Below, one piece after another: positions 47,193 through 57,259 of a DNA stretch of 64,000 nucleotides (positions are counted from its first letter, which is position 1; each line of letters starts with the position of its first letter). This stretch comes from Shewanella sp. OPT22 (GTDB lineage: Bacteria > Pseudomonadota > Gammaproteobacteria > Enterobacterales > Shewanellaceae): the NCBI RefSeq assembly GCF_004168585.1, contig NZ_PGVH01000043.1, positions 237,431 to 301,430 of the forward strand, read 5' to 3'. The translations under genes were made by a program, and so were the position numbers. The notes beneath the pieces are model-generated. The model ran no database searches, was not told the origin of the DNA, and saw nothing but the letters and a program-made list of their open reading frames with translations.

Positions 47193-47290
47193 ATTATCTC
47201 TAAATTATTATTTTCACCAAAATGGTAATCTGTTTGAAAAGATTCTTACTTAGCTTCTGAAATATAAACACTTTAATATGGCTTGGATAC

Positions 47291-47656
47291 TCATATCCAA
47301 ACATCATTATCTGCGGTAAGCACACTATCAGAATCCCCAGTGTTTATTATACCTTTAGGTTCAATAAGTAAGATCTTACACAAATTTTCCGCAATAGGCC
47401 TATGCTCAACCCCTTTAGGGATAACAAACATTTCCCCTTCATTCAGGGTAACTCCACCATCTCTAAATTCAATGACTAAAGTACCTGAGATAACCACAAA
47501 TGTTTCATCTGTATCATCGTGAACGTGCCAAACGAATTCCCCTTCTACTTTCGCTAATTTAAATTGATAATCATTCATTTCAGCAATAACTTTGGGGGAC
47601 CAAGTTTCCGTAAAAAGGCCATATTTTTCATTAAAATTTATAGGTTCGTACTTCAT
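47291..47656 (-). CDS. small cupin-domain protein
   Basis: The 121-residue single cupin has the metal-binding motifs 'HVHDDTDETFVVISG' and 'LNEGEMFVIPKGVEHRPIAE'. It resembles mannose-6-phosphate-isomerase-like small cupins with unknown substrates. It is monocistronic, between DUF1304 and a lipoprotein gene. Confidence 0.88.
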   Translation of the reverse strand: MKYEPINFNEKYGLFTETWSPKVIAEMNDYQFKLAKVEGEFVWHVHDDTDETFVVISGTLVIEFRDGGVTLNEGEMFVIPKGVEHRPIAENLCKILLIEPKGIINTGDSDSVLTADNDVWI

Positions 47657-47703
47657 TGTTTATTCTCTTGCCAAGTGATAGGTTATTAACCTGAAAGTTT
47701 ACC

Positions 47704-48282
47704 TCACATATGATCAATCCCATTAGCAATACCAGCAAGTGCAAACACAGAGCCTATTGCAACGACACCGACGGCATCAATTGCAAGTGTTGCCGGCGTA
47801 GCGATAATCTTACCAAGTTTACGAATATGTGCTTCAGGAATACTCACTTGAAGGCGATGATCGCCTTCCAGCTTTTGAAATGGAAAGTCTCCCTTTACTT
47901 CATAACGCTGTCCAGATATTGAAAAATTCCGCTCAAGCGTGCCACTTTTACTTTTTACGAATCCTAAGGGTGCTAACTTGTCTTTATTCTCATCATCAAA
48001 TGACGTTAGGTTCAAATTACCTGAAATATGATTCGAAGCATCGAGCTCAAATTCTGTAAATGTTGGTACAAGATTGATACTTCGACTGGTTAACAAGGTT
48101 TGTTCAAGCAATGGCTGTGCTTCGATAATATAACTGTATTTTTTACCCTCAATCAGCAATAGATTTTTCTCTTTAATAAAGTAGTAACCCACAACGTTCT
48201 CGACATAACTTGGTTTCTTCCAAAGTGAACTTGTACAACCAATCAAAAAAACAGTTACAAATAAAAGCGCTAAATGTTTCAT
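47704..48282 (-). CDS. predicted lipoprotein of unknown function
   Basis: The frame is open up to 48369, but the ATG at 48280-48282 gives MKHLALLFVTVFLIGCTSSL, a clear lipobox, and about 192 residues. An ATG at 48292-48294 (MDEYMKHL) is an alternative. The mature part is beta-rich, and it ends with a glycine/alanine-rich helix 'LAIDAVGVVAIGSVFALAGI' that may be membrane-embedded. I recognise no family. Confidence 0.65.
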   Translation of the reverse strand: MKHLALLFVTVFLIGCTSSLWKKPSYVENVVGYYFIKEKNLLLIEGKKYSYIIEAQPLLEQTLLTSRSINLVPTFTEFELDASNHISGNLNLTSFDDENKDKLAPLGFVKSKSGTLERNFSISGQRYEVKGDFPFQKLEGDHRLQVSIPEAHIRKLGKIIATPATLAIDAVGVVAIGSVFALAGIANGIDHM

Positions 48283-48404
48283 ATATTCATCCATGCAGAA
48301 ATAACGCCTGGTTAACAGGCTCATTAAGTTTATTGGTCTAGTTGAGCGGTGAAAAGCAATCAATAGCAATGTTTAATCGTATAAAGAGCTATGACATTGC
48401 AACT

Positions 48405-48851
48405 TTATTTAACTACAAAGCTATAAGAAAAGTAATCTGTTTCTTTTGTAAAGCCGATTTTTTCATATAGAGATTGGGCTGGAAGATTGTTTGTTTCTGT
48501 ACTTAAGTCTACTCGTATAGCACCTGTGCTTTTCGCTAAATTTATTGAGCTATCGATCAAACCTTTGGCTATGCCTTGCTTTCGATATAATGGTGAGACG
48601 AACAAATCATTCAGAACGATTATCTTTCCAAGTGATACTGAAGAAAACGAATGATAATTCAATACAAAACCTGCGGGTTGTTGATTCTGGCTATAAGCAA
48701 TAAAAATGGTAGCATCATCGTTTTTTAAGCGTTCGTTTAGGTATTCTCGATATGTGTCAGGTGCCGATGGCTGTTTATAAAAAACCATATACTGATCAAA
48801 AAGCGTAACCAAGCCATCTAATTCATTTATCGTAATCTTTTTTATATTCAT
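48405..48851 (-). CDS. GNAT-family N-acetyltransferase
   Basis: From the ATG at 48849-48851 (MNIKKITINELDGLVTLFDQ) the product has 148 residues. The open frame extends to 48899 without family similarity. The acetyl-CoA site is 'LFVSPLYRKQGIAKGLIDSS', and motif B is 'NNLPAQSLYEKIGFTKETDY'. The substrate is unknown; relatives acetylate small amines. It lies alone between minus-strand genes. Confidence 0.88.
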   Translation of the reverse strand: MNIKKITINELDGLVTLFDQYMVFYKQPSAPDTYREYLNERLKNDDATIFIAYSQNQQPAGFVLNYHSFSSVSLGKIIVLNDLFVSPLYRKQGIAKGLIDSSINLAKSTGAIRVDLSTETNNLPAQSLYEKIGFTKETDYFSYSFVVK

Positions 48852-49074
48852 AAGTACTCTGATATTGATGTTTGAAACAAGAATGGAAGATCTGAGCAAC
48901 TTACGTCGACTTCTAAGTACTTTCTAAATACTCCTTACTTCACGAAGCCTAGATGAACACGACCACCTCTTACCTAGTCAATGTATGAAATTAACTAGAC
49001 TAAAGATAACCTTTTTTAAAAAATAAATCTGCAACTTATAGCAACATGTAGATATTTAGATGAGTGTATAACCA

Positions 49075-49129
49075 TCCGCATTCAAAGGTGATCAATTAAA
49101 CTTTATTGTAAATCACTTCTGAATGCGGA
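49075..49129 (-). terminator. long imperfect hairpin after the giant gene
   Basis: An 18-base arm at 49075-49092 pairs with 49112-49129 at 16 of 18 positions; TCCGCATTCA/TGAATGCGGA is perfect. The loop is 19 bases. It lies ten bases beyond the stop of the giant gene. It lacks a strong T tract, so it may be a processing or stability element instead. Confidence 0.5.
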
Positions 49130-49139
49130 ATAGCATTAG

Positions 49140-52100
49140 TTAACGATAGGTTTTAGAACGCACTCTATACAAACTAAGATAGAACAGAATCATCAATATC
49201 CACACTGAGGTAGCACCTGATTGTTTTCTATTGTTCACTGTAATTTGTAGCCTTTCTTGTACTGAAGAATGACTGTCACTGATTGTGACTGCTAGTTCAA
49301 CAACTTGCTGAGTGGATACTTGAGGTAACGTCACAGCAATACTTGCCAAATCCGTTTGTACTAGTTCAATAATTGGACCTGACAATTGTTCCCATGAATA
49401 ACTCAGCTCATCATCAGGGTTTGGATCAGTAGCCTTAACACTCAAAACTAATTGCTCACCTTCGTATCCAGCTCTTTGATACATTACTTCATTTATGATC
49501 GGACTTTGTTGTACGGGCATTATATTGAAGAAAACTGTCGCAGGTTCACTGAATTGTTTGCCATCATAAGATTGGTAAATCAAACTATCTACGACAGTAC
49601 TACTACCATCGTGCTGATAGTAAAGTTGTTCACCTTCTACAATAAGCTCACCGTTATTTGGTAATTCGACAATCTGAAGTGTTAATAGTTCACCTTCTTC
49701 ATCGAAATCGTTACTCATTAAATCAGTAATAGGATCTATCAGTACGATTCCACCTTGTTCAACCGAAAAAACATCATCTTGTGAAACAGGTTTGCTATTA
49801 TGAGGTTCAACGCTAATGAGTATTGGATAGTCGCTTGAAGCACCAAGCTCGTCGGATAAATATAACCTTAATTTAATAACACCAATGAATTCAGACCTAG
49901 TTTGATAATGCAGTCTAGTGTTGAATTGTTCAGGCGTATCTTGTTCTAACCTTTCAACAAATACAGTGCCTAAACCTTGTTCCGAACTCAGTTCATCAAC
50001 AGAATCTACAGTAATATTGACTTCTTCTTCTACACCTTCAATGGTCTGAATAGCGACGACTCGCCATTCCAAAATTGCACTATCTGGATCGAATGCAGTT
50101 AGATCAAACTCTAGTACTTCCCTGCTACCATACATTACTTGCTCAATTGGCTCTTCGATATCCAATCTTGGAATATCGTTTACCGGAGTTATGTTAATGG
50201 TTACTTGAGCACTACTTTGAGAGGATGTACTACCTATGAGCTGATACCTAAAGATATCAATAGTTGCTTCACTGCCATCTTGTACGTACTTAAAAGAACC
50301 ATCCATATCAAAGACCAAATTGCCATATTGTGGTTGTGTGAGAACTTCGACTTGAGCGGTTAAATCATCATTACTCAGCACACCATTATCAACATGTGTT
50401 TCTAGAGTTGAATTTTCATCAGTTTCATAAAAATCATCAAAGGCACGGTTTGATTGAGCATCAATCACAATATCAATTTCGACAACTGCTTCAATACTTT
50501 GACCACCATCATTGTCAGTCAACTGATAACGAAAACTATCAAGCTGATTATCATAATCGCCATGATGCTGATAACTAAAAGAGCCATCACTATTAAAACT
50601 TACTGTACCATGTTGAGGTAATTGAGTGATGCTGGCGGTCAATTCTGTAGAATCAACATCGATATCATTTGCAATAACTCCTTGATAAGGCGAAATATTT
50701 AATATTTTCCCAGGAGCCATTATATAACTGTCGTCAACTGCAATCGGGTTATCATTAATAGATTGAACATTTAAATGAATTACTCTAGTTGTCACATTTC
50801 CATCACTATCAATGATTTGAACCGTTATACTATCGGAACCATAACTATTAGATGTGGGCGAATATGTAATCATGGCTTGATCATTTTCAAAAATAATACT
50901 CGCCGTTCCGTTTTGAGGTTGTTCACTGATAGACCAATTGAGCCCTACTTTATCATCGAGAGCTTTTAGCTCGAATACCAGTCTATCATCTTCATTTGTA
51001 ACTTGTTGTTGGTAACCTTCAGTCACAATTTGCGCTGCTTGTTCAATATTAATTTGAACTGTAACGGGACCACTAAAATAGCGGGCATCTTCAATTCGAT
51101 AAACAAACTGATCCACATATTCAAAATTACCATTATGTTGATAAGTGAAACTGCCATCATTATTTATCTTAAGTTCACCAAACTTTGGTTTTTCGAGCAA
51201 ATGTACACTGGCATCGTTTGCAAGATTAATGTCATTTGCGAGAATCCCATCTTCAGCATTGGGGACCAAGGTTTCTCCTCGTGCAACAATATATGAATCA
51301 TTGATACCCGTTGGAGGATTAACTAGTCGGCCAAATTGAAGATTATAAATTACATTATCATTGAACAAGCCATCAAAATCTTGCTGAGAACCGTCCTCAA
51401 ATAAGGGCATGTATAGATAATTAATATATTGACCTTCTGAAAAAGTGTAATAAGCAACGTTATGAATAGACCAATTGTCTGGCGACAAAGAGTGAAGTTG
51501 ATTATCAGCACCACGATAATATACAACTAGGTGTGGGTCTTCCTGCGCATGAGATGAAAAGTCTAAAAAGTAACCAGGCTTTAGTTGCAATTCAGTTGTT
51601 AGATCGATGTTAAAAATATTGCCTAATTTTGAAGGTGTCATTTCAAAAAAGACTGAGCTGCCGTTAGCCAACCACTCTATGCTATCGAAGCTTTGGGTGT
51701 TCATGACATTAAAGCGAGAAATAAAAGCATATTGACCAGAAACCCAGATTCTTTGCAGTTGGAGTTCTGTTGTTGTCTGCCCAGTATGCCTCGAAAATGC
51801 AACCTTGTTGGAATCAGATTCACTATCACCTATTAATGGCTTCTTTATGCCATCAATATCACTATATCCATCAATAATAGTCACAAACTTTTGGGATAAC
51901 TGAACGCCACTGGCTTCATCAATTAAAGTAATGAAGCCCCGATCAGTTTGAGACGGATCAGTAGGATTAATTCGTTGTGCCAAATTTGGTACATTGACAC
52001 GTACTTGAAATTTTGCATCCGTTTCCTTTGATACCAAAAGTTCTATCTCGTCAGAACCATCTTCAGTAACTAACTGAGTATCCCAAAGTGACCCTTTTGA

Positions 52101-55100
52101 TAGTTGAACATTAAAATTTAATGGTGTTTCTAAATTACTGCTCACTGTAATATTATGAATATATTCATCGCCAGGGATAGCGATAGGTTCACCTTCATCT
52201 AACGCTACCGATATTGGCGCTTCAAAAGTAATCGTCATGTTTGATTTGGCCAGATTTTGAATCTTATCGGTATAAATTAGTTTTTTATAAGAATCATTTA
52301 TAAGCCCGACTTTAGCATTACCACCATGGCTATCTTCTTGAGTACGGTCTAGTGTCCGTCGATATTTAAGTTCCACCCGATTTGAATCAGACAAGAGCTC
52401 AATTTGAAATTCGACTGGAATTGAAAATGGGTCCATCGAGTACAAGACATATTGGATTGTAACGACGCCATAATTATCCTGAAACAGAACAACTGAACGC
52501 TCTAAATCAATATCAAGACCGGGTTGAAATAATCCTGAGATACAAGCTTGTGAACACCCATTATCAGTAAAGCTTACATAACCTCTTGGATAAATATACA
52601 GTTTACTGTAAACCTTACCTAAAAAGATAAAACTTTCATTTAAATCTTTAATAACGACATCATTGTTATCAGTAAAGTGCAATTCGTTGTCATCAGTCAT
52701 TGTCTCAAAGTTTGGCTGGTTCAAATTTACTTCATACTGATAACCTATCGCTTCCGCTTGAGTAACATTAGCAACCAGCGGATGAGTTTTGTTATTCATT
52801 TCTTGAAAATTATTTAAACCATCATTATCAGGATCATCGTTCTGATTAAAGTCGAAAGTGGAATCAAAATAGAACAGCTCCCAAACATCGAACAGGCCAT
52901 CAGAATCAGTATCTGAAACATTACCAAGCGCTCCGGTAGTCGCATATTCCTCAAAGTTAGTAATGCCTGTATTATTAGTATCAGACCAACTATCTAAAGC
53001 ATATGTTGGTTGAAGACCAAAGCGAATTTCAATATGGTCAGGAATATTGTCAAAATCAGAGTCATAGCGTGTTGGGTTTGAACAAGCATTGAAATTACGT
53101 TCGATAATACAAGGATTTAATTCCTCTAAATCAGATAAACCGTCACCATCTTCATCTGCAAAGAAAACACTCGATAGGCCATAATCAATTTCTTCTTTAT
53201 TACTTAAACCATCTCCATCAAAATCAAGTTGAGCATCTCTGGGGTCAAATAAATTTAATCCCAATTCGCCGTTCTCTGCCGTATTTAACCTGTTAGCCCA
53301 TTCAAGTTTATCAATAATCCCATCATTGTCAGTATCGGCTAATGTTGGACACGACCCTATCTGATATTCAGCTAAGTTCGTTAAACCATCATTGTCGGTA
53401 TCTAATTCAGCATCAATTGTCATCGCTGGACTAAGGATATGACTTGGGCAGTCAAAAGTGAAAACGGGGGTAGTGTTTTGGCTTTGAATTACAAAACTGG
53501 ATTGAGTAATCACTTCATAATGATCATCAATACCATCAAAATCAGTGTCTCTTAATAGCGAAGATGTTAAAGCATAATCTTTGAAAGGACTCTCTACTTT
53601 ACGCTCTTGCGCATTTGATAATCCATCTTGGTCAAAATCTTCATTACCTTTGAATATATGTGATGTTTTCCAATGGCTGACGTTAGTAAGTTCTTCCAGA
53701 TCTTCAAGCGTCAAGGTGTTACTCGGCAATCTAGGAAAGTCAGGTAGTTGAACGGTTAAAAAATCAAAGTTTACATTTACATTTATGCTCGGAAAATTCA
53801 CACCCAATTTAGATAAAATAGTATTCACAATAGGATCAACTACCCGACTTGCAAATGAGAGTAAATCACTCAAAAATGGGATATTGTTTAGACCATCTAA
53901 AATGTCAGCTACGGAAAAACATTTACGAATATCATCGAACGGCCAAAAAAGTGGAATAGTAATGCATTTTTTAGCATTTAGCGCATTATTGATACTTCTA
54001 AATGGTCCGGAGACAGTATTAATTATGCTGGACACTGAAGATACGTCACTTAGAATACTATTTAAAGTTGAATTACTTGGCTTATTTCCCTCAATGTTTC
54101 TTATTAGATCTGAAATCCCGGCAAGATCCTCATTGTATTCATCTATTTCATTAGCAAGTAGTTCAAGTGAAGTTGCACGATTTGATATCAAACTTTCAAG
54201 GTCGCCGTCATTATGTTCATTTCGTACTGAAAAATAGGCATCATTAAGTGTATTTCGTTCAATTAAACCTTGATGATAGTATTCATGAATAAAGGTTGTA
54301 CTAAGTTGAGATCCAATTTGGGCGGCTAAAAATAATGTATCTATGTTGCCTTTAGCTTCCCAAAATTTAGTATGAAACTTTCCATTGGTTGTTACACATT
54401 CATCTTTGTTAGGTTGAATAAACTGCTTAGCACGATTCTTTACATTAGCAAGAGGACCAATTGGAGGGATGCTACTTACAACGCCATCAACATCCGAAAG
54501 ACCTGCGCAGCCTGTATCAATTGATAAACGGATTTTATTGAGTAGGTCCAATGTAGATCGAATCTCATCAATATCACTGGTGATTTGTTTCCATCGAGAT
54601 AAAGATTGAGCAGTTCGATCACTATCTAGTTCTGCTTTTATTTGTTCTATATAAGTTTCAGTTTGCAGATATTCACTCACTGACCATTGATTTTGAGGTT
54701 GTGTGACTGGTAAAGCAGTATGAATATTTCTACCCATTATACTTATTTCTCGTATTGCGATTGGCTTTACGCTGCTAAGCCAAATATATCGAGCAACGTT
54801 TTCTGAATAGCGATCATGAGTTTGTGCATACTCTGGTATCTGATTAGTTAACTCCCGCCAATGGCTTCGGTGAATTTTATAGTTACCAGTATATTCATCA
54901 TCAGTATAGGCATCCAAAGAAATACTCGTGACCCAATAATTAGCACCAAGATCAAACATTATCCAATGCTCACCTTGCTGTTTTTTGCTTGTGTATGAAA
55001 TCGTATTCAAGTCACCATCAATTGCCAAAAAACCAAAACCATCTTCGTTTACTGAAGATTGATTAACTTGCACGGGTACCAGTTCTACAGATGAATAATT

Positions 55101-55580
55101 TCGATTTGGATAACCAAGCCAATCCCGAAGCCCAAGTTTTAGAGGACTTACATTAATGCACGTCCCACTCAAATTAACACTAGGCGAACTGCTGTCTTTA
55201 TTGTTTTTAACCAAAAAAGCACTTCTCATATCTGCATTAGTAAGATTGGCCCCATGAAGTTGAGACAATTCTAAGCGAACACCTTTCAAGTTAGCGTTAT
55301 TTAATTTGGCATTTTGCAAATTAATATTACTTAGATCAGCACCCTCTAGATTTGCACCGGTGAGATCAGCATTACTCAGGTCTAGCCCGTTTAACGTACG
55401 AAAACTTAAGTCACAATATGATAAATCGGGTGACTTTTTATAAAGCAGCCCACATTTTTCTGATTCTGGCTCGAGTAGACTCTCATCATAGGCACCACAT
55501 GACGTCGCATTAACTTGATGAATAACACTCATCAAAGCAACCAATAACCACAAAGATTTTGCTTTCATAGTATTATCCAT
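49140..55580 (-). CDS. giant secreted multidomain calcium-binding/adhesin-like protein
   Basis: About 2146 residues. A signal peptide ('SLWLLVALMSVIHQVNA') is followed by several parts. Pentapeptide repeats ('LDLSNADLTGANLEGADLSN', residues about 70-130) come first. A discoidin-like part ('DGDLNTISYTSKKQQGEHWI', about 175-300) is next, then a long helical region. At least eight thrombospondin-type-3 calcium loops ('DTDNDGLTNLAEY', 'DFDGDGLSNKEE', about 650-940) follow. Tandem cadherin-like repeats ('GILANDINLAND', 'GVIANDIDVDST', 'DNGVLSNDDLT', about 1430-2030) come next. It ends 'SGATSVWILMILFYLSLYRV' plus Arg/Lys, a hydrophobic tail like a degenerate GlyGly-CTERM sorting signal. Probably surface-attached, for adhesion or substrate binding; no enzyme domain is seen. 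The start chosen, ATG 55578-55580, overlaps the upstream gene (ATGGATAA). Confidence 0.82.
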   Translation of the reverse strand: MDNTMKAKSLWLLVALMSVIHQVNATSCGAYDESLLEPESEKCGLLYKKSPDLSYCDLSFRTLNGLDLSNADLTGANLEGADLSNINLQNAKLNNANLKGVRLELSQLHGANLTNADMRSAFLVKNNKDSSSPSVNLSGTCINVSPLKLGLRDWLGYPNRNYSSVELVPVQVNQSSVNEDGFGFLAIDGDLNTISYTSKKQQGEHWIMFDLGANYWVTSISLDAYTDDEYTGNYKIHRSHWRELTNQIPEYAQTHDRYSENVARYIWLSSVKPIAIREISIMGRNIHTALPVTQPQNQWSVSEYLQTETYIEQIKAELDSDRTAQSLSRWKQITSDIDEIRSTLDLLNKIRLSIDTGCAGLSDVDGVVSSIPPIGPLANVKNRAKQFIQPNKDECVTTNGKFHTKFWEAKGNIDTLFLAAQIGSQLSTTFIHEYYHQGLIERNTLNDAYFSVRNEHNDGDLESLISNRATSLELLANEIDEYNEDLAGISDLIRNIEGNKPSNSTLNSILSDVSSVSSIINTVSGPFRSINNALNAKKCITIPLFWPFDDIRKCFSVADILDGLNNIPFLSDLLSFASRVVDPIVNTILSKLGVNFPSINVNVNFDFLTVQLPDFPRLPSNTLTLEDLEELTNVSHWKTSHIFKGNEDFDQDGLSNAQERKVESPFKDYALTSSLLRDTDFDGIDDHYEVITQSSFVIQSQNTTPVFTFDCPSHILSPAMTIDAELDTDNDGLTNLAEYQIGSCPTLADTDNDGIIDKLEWANRLNTAENGELGLNLFDPRDAQLDFDGDGLSNKEEIDYGLSSVFFADEDGDGLSDLEELNPCIIERNFNACSNPTRYDSDFDNIPDHIEIRFGLQPTYALDSWSDTNNTGITNFEEYATTGALGNVSDTDSDGLFDVWELFYFDSTFDFNQNDDPDNDGLNNFQEMNNKTHPLVANVTQAEAIGYQYEVNLNQPNFETMTDDNELHFTDNNDVVIKDLNESFIFLGKVYSKLYIYPRGYVSFTDNGCSQACISGLFQPGLDIDLERSVVLFQDNYGVVTIQYVLYSMDPFSIPVEFQIELLSDSNRVELKYRRTLDRTQEDSHGGNAKVGLINDSYKKLIYTDKIQNLAKSNMTITFEAPISVALDEGEPIAIPGDEYIHNITVSSNLETPLNFNVQLSKGSLWDTQLVTEDGSDEIELLVSKETDAKFQVRVNVPNLAQRINPTDPSQTDRGFITLIDEASGVQLSQKFVTIIDGYSDIDGIKKPLIGDSESDSNKVAFSRHTGQTTTELQLQRIWVSGQYAFISRFNVMNTQSFDSIEWLANGSSVFFEMTPSKLGNIFNIDLTTELQLKPGYFLDFSSHAQEDPHLVVYYRGADNQLHSLSPDNWSIHNVAYYTFSEGQYINYLYMPLFEDGSQQDFDGLFNDNVIYNLQFGRLVNPPTGINDSYIVARGETLVPNAEDGILANDINLANDASVHLLEKPKFGELKINNDGSFTYQHNGNFEYVDQFVYRIEDARYFSGPVTVQINIEQAAQIVTEGYQQQVTNEDDRLVFELKALDDKVGLNWSISEQPQNGTASIIFENDQAMITYSPTSNSYGSDSITVQIIDSDGNVTTRVIHLNVQSINDNPIAVDDSYIMAPGKILNISPYQGVIANDIDVDSTELTASITQLPQHGTVSFNSDGSFSYQHHGDYDNQLDSFRYQLTDNDGGQSIEAVVEIDIVIDAQSNRAFDDFYETDENSTLETHVDNGVLSNDDLTAQVEVLTQPQYGNLVFDMDGSFKYVQDGSEATIDIFRYQLIGSTSSQSSAQVTINITPVNDIPRLDIEEPIEQVMYGSREVLEFDLTAFDPDSAILEWRVVAIQTIEGVEEEVNITVDSVDELSSEQGLGTVFVERLEQDTPEQFNTRLHYQTRSEFIGVIKLRLYLSDELGASSDYPILISVEPHNSKPVSQDDVFSVEQGGIVLIDPITDLMSNDFDEEGELLTLQIVELPNNGELIVEGEQLYYQHDGSSTVVDSLIYQSYDGKQFSEPATVFFNIMPVQQSPIINEVMYQRAGYEGEQLVLSVKATDPNPDDELSYSWEQLSGPIIELVQTDLASIAVTLPQVSTQQVVELAVTISDSHSSVQERLQITVNNRKQSGATSVWILMILFYLSLYRVRSKTYR

Positions 55581-55938
55581 AATTTTTTTTGCCGTAAGGT
55601 AATCCATTAAATAGGCACAACAAGAAGCCCCTCAAAAACCGATAAATGCACCACAGCCATACTGGGAATATCAGAAAATACCCAATAAATAAACTATTTA
55701 ACAATAAAGCTACTGCGAAGAGGTAAGCTCCTATAATGGTTGTACGTTTGATATATTTGAGATGATTTTTTAGATATAAGTCGTTACTGTTTCGATAATA
55801 AATCAACCATGAAATGCCTCCTAACAGCACAATAGGAAATACCAGTCCAGCTAGCATTAACCCATAACCTAGTAGCGGCAGTTTTGTCTGTAATTGTTTT
55901 TGCGGTATTGCTACCGATTTTTCTTTCATTGCGAGCAT
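55573..55938 (-). CDS. small membrane protein upstream of the giant gene
   Basis: The 121-residue product has three to four membrane helices ('LLGYGLMLAGLVFPIVLLGG', 'IGAYLFAVALLLNSLFIGYF') with a short charged N-terminus. Its stop codon overlaps the start of the giant secreted protein gene, so the two are co-expressed. It may help with export or anchoring of the giant protein, but this rests on position only. No family recognised. Confidence 0.7.
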   Translation of the reverse strand: MLAMKEKSVAIPQKQLQTKLPLLGYGLMLAGLVFPIVLLGGISWLIYYRNSNDLYLKNHLKYIKRTTIIGAYLFAVALLLNSLFIGYFLIFPVWLWCIYRFLRGFLLCLFNGLPYGKKNYG

Positions 55939-56184
55939 AATTTGACCTTATCAAATCAATCTGTGAGTAACGTGTGTTTTGATGTATGCAGTACAAATGT
56001 ATCGATGATGAAAATGCTACAGAGGAGTGTTTAAAACGTCATCACCCAAATGGGTGGCCGCAGGCTGGTATGGAGTATGTTAACGACTAAAAAGTTAAGA
56101 TGAGAGCATACAAAGAAGATTATATAGCCAACCTAAACTGCAGTTGGCTTTTAATAAAGATCAACACAAGTGAATGAGTTTCAT

Positions 56185-57081
56185 CTACAAACTATCATCA
56201 CAACGTTCTACTCGACTATCGGCAACGTGTATTAAATTGACACAATGACGGCGTAAGTCACCAGGCGTGATAAACATCTCTTGACCTTCAAGAAGCGTAC
56301 GGATGGCCTTTTTTGAATCAGAAATCTGCGTTAGGCTCTGTGAAAAAAGGGCAACAGCTTCTACTGTTTCTGCAAGTAAAGGCGTTGCGGGCTCAGTTTT
56401 AGGAGATTGAAGAACTTCTGTCAAATCATTAATCAACTGATCTACATTCATTTCTTCTTCCTTCGAACTTTTAAGTTGTACCGGCAATTCGGTTTGTTGT
56501 AGAAAGGCATGGCTATCCATCAATAAACCTTCTTTGACCGTAGCTTGTAAAAGATCAGCACCAACAAAATTTAGTGAAAATTCACTTCCAGAGCGTGTAT
56601 AAACGGCAGAAACAAACTGCGAACAAGTCATTCTGTCAATACCATGAGATAACGTTACATCGATTTGTTTACTAATGGCGTTTAAAATTCGACTTACCAG
56701 TTTTTGAGTAACCCAATTCATTGTGAGCTTCTTATGCAATAACAATAAACCAGCTAGGATTAACCCAGGTTTATCGTAGGGTAACTTTGCATCAATAAAA
56801 GCTTCAGCAGTCTTCATTAACGGAGAGAAGTCATGTTCTGAAGTCAGTCGCATTACGCTGATAGGACGTCCATCTTCTGTTTCATAAAATCTGTGTTTAG
56901 CTAAACCAGATAAACCTTCATCGGCTAATATTCCATTTTCACAAACAAGTGCAGCATGCGTATATTCAGAGTCACTTAAATGCATGATCAACCAATTTAA
57001 CTTATGTTTTGGGTCGCCTTTAAAGAGCATGATATCGGCGGTCTTAAATTCATTGGTTAGTTGTGATGGTTGGCTTGTCAT
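56185..57081 (-). CDS. YiiX/YaeF-like permuted papain-fold hydrolase
   Basis: The 298-residue product has the circularly permuted NlpC/P60 layout. 'LNWLIMHLSDSEYTHAALVC' carries the catalytic His, followed by the acidic 'ENGILADEGLSG'. The Cys comes later in 'GIDRMTCSQFVSAVYTRSGS'. No signal peptide is present, so it acts in the cytoplasm or on the inner face of the membrane; relatives act on lipids or amide bonds. The C-terminal 90 residues are helical and variable. It lies downstream of the LuxR-HTH/TPR regulator on the same strand, 180 bases apart. Confidence 0.75.
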   Translation of the reverse strand: MTSQPSQLTNEFKTADIMLFKGDPKHKLNWLIMHLSDSEYTHAALVCENGILADEGLSGLAKHRFYETEDGRPISVMRLTSEHDFSPLMKTAEAFIDAKLPYDKPGLILAGLLLLHKKLTMNWVTQKLVSRILNAISKQIDVTLSHGIDRMTCSQFVSAVYTRSGSEFSLNFVGADLLQATVKEGLLMDSHAFLQQTELPVQLKSSKEEEMNVDQLINDLTEVLQSPKTEPATPLLAETVEAVALFSQSLTQISDSKKAIRTLLEGQEMFITPGDLRRHCVNLIHVADSRVERCDDSL

Positions 57082-57259
57082 TATAATTATATCCTTTCCT
57101 TGTTTAGTAGCGCTTCATAATATGAAACATGTATCATCCGTAGTCATTCACCTATATGGGTGAAATCCAGTTAAAATAAGCTTAATGTGATACGTGAACA
57201 GTCGTTAGTACCGTAAATACGATAACTACTTGAATACCTAAGATACGATGACGTGCGAC

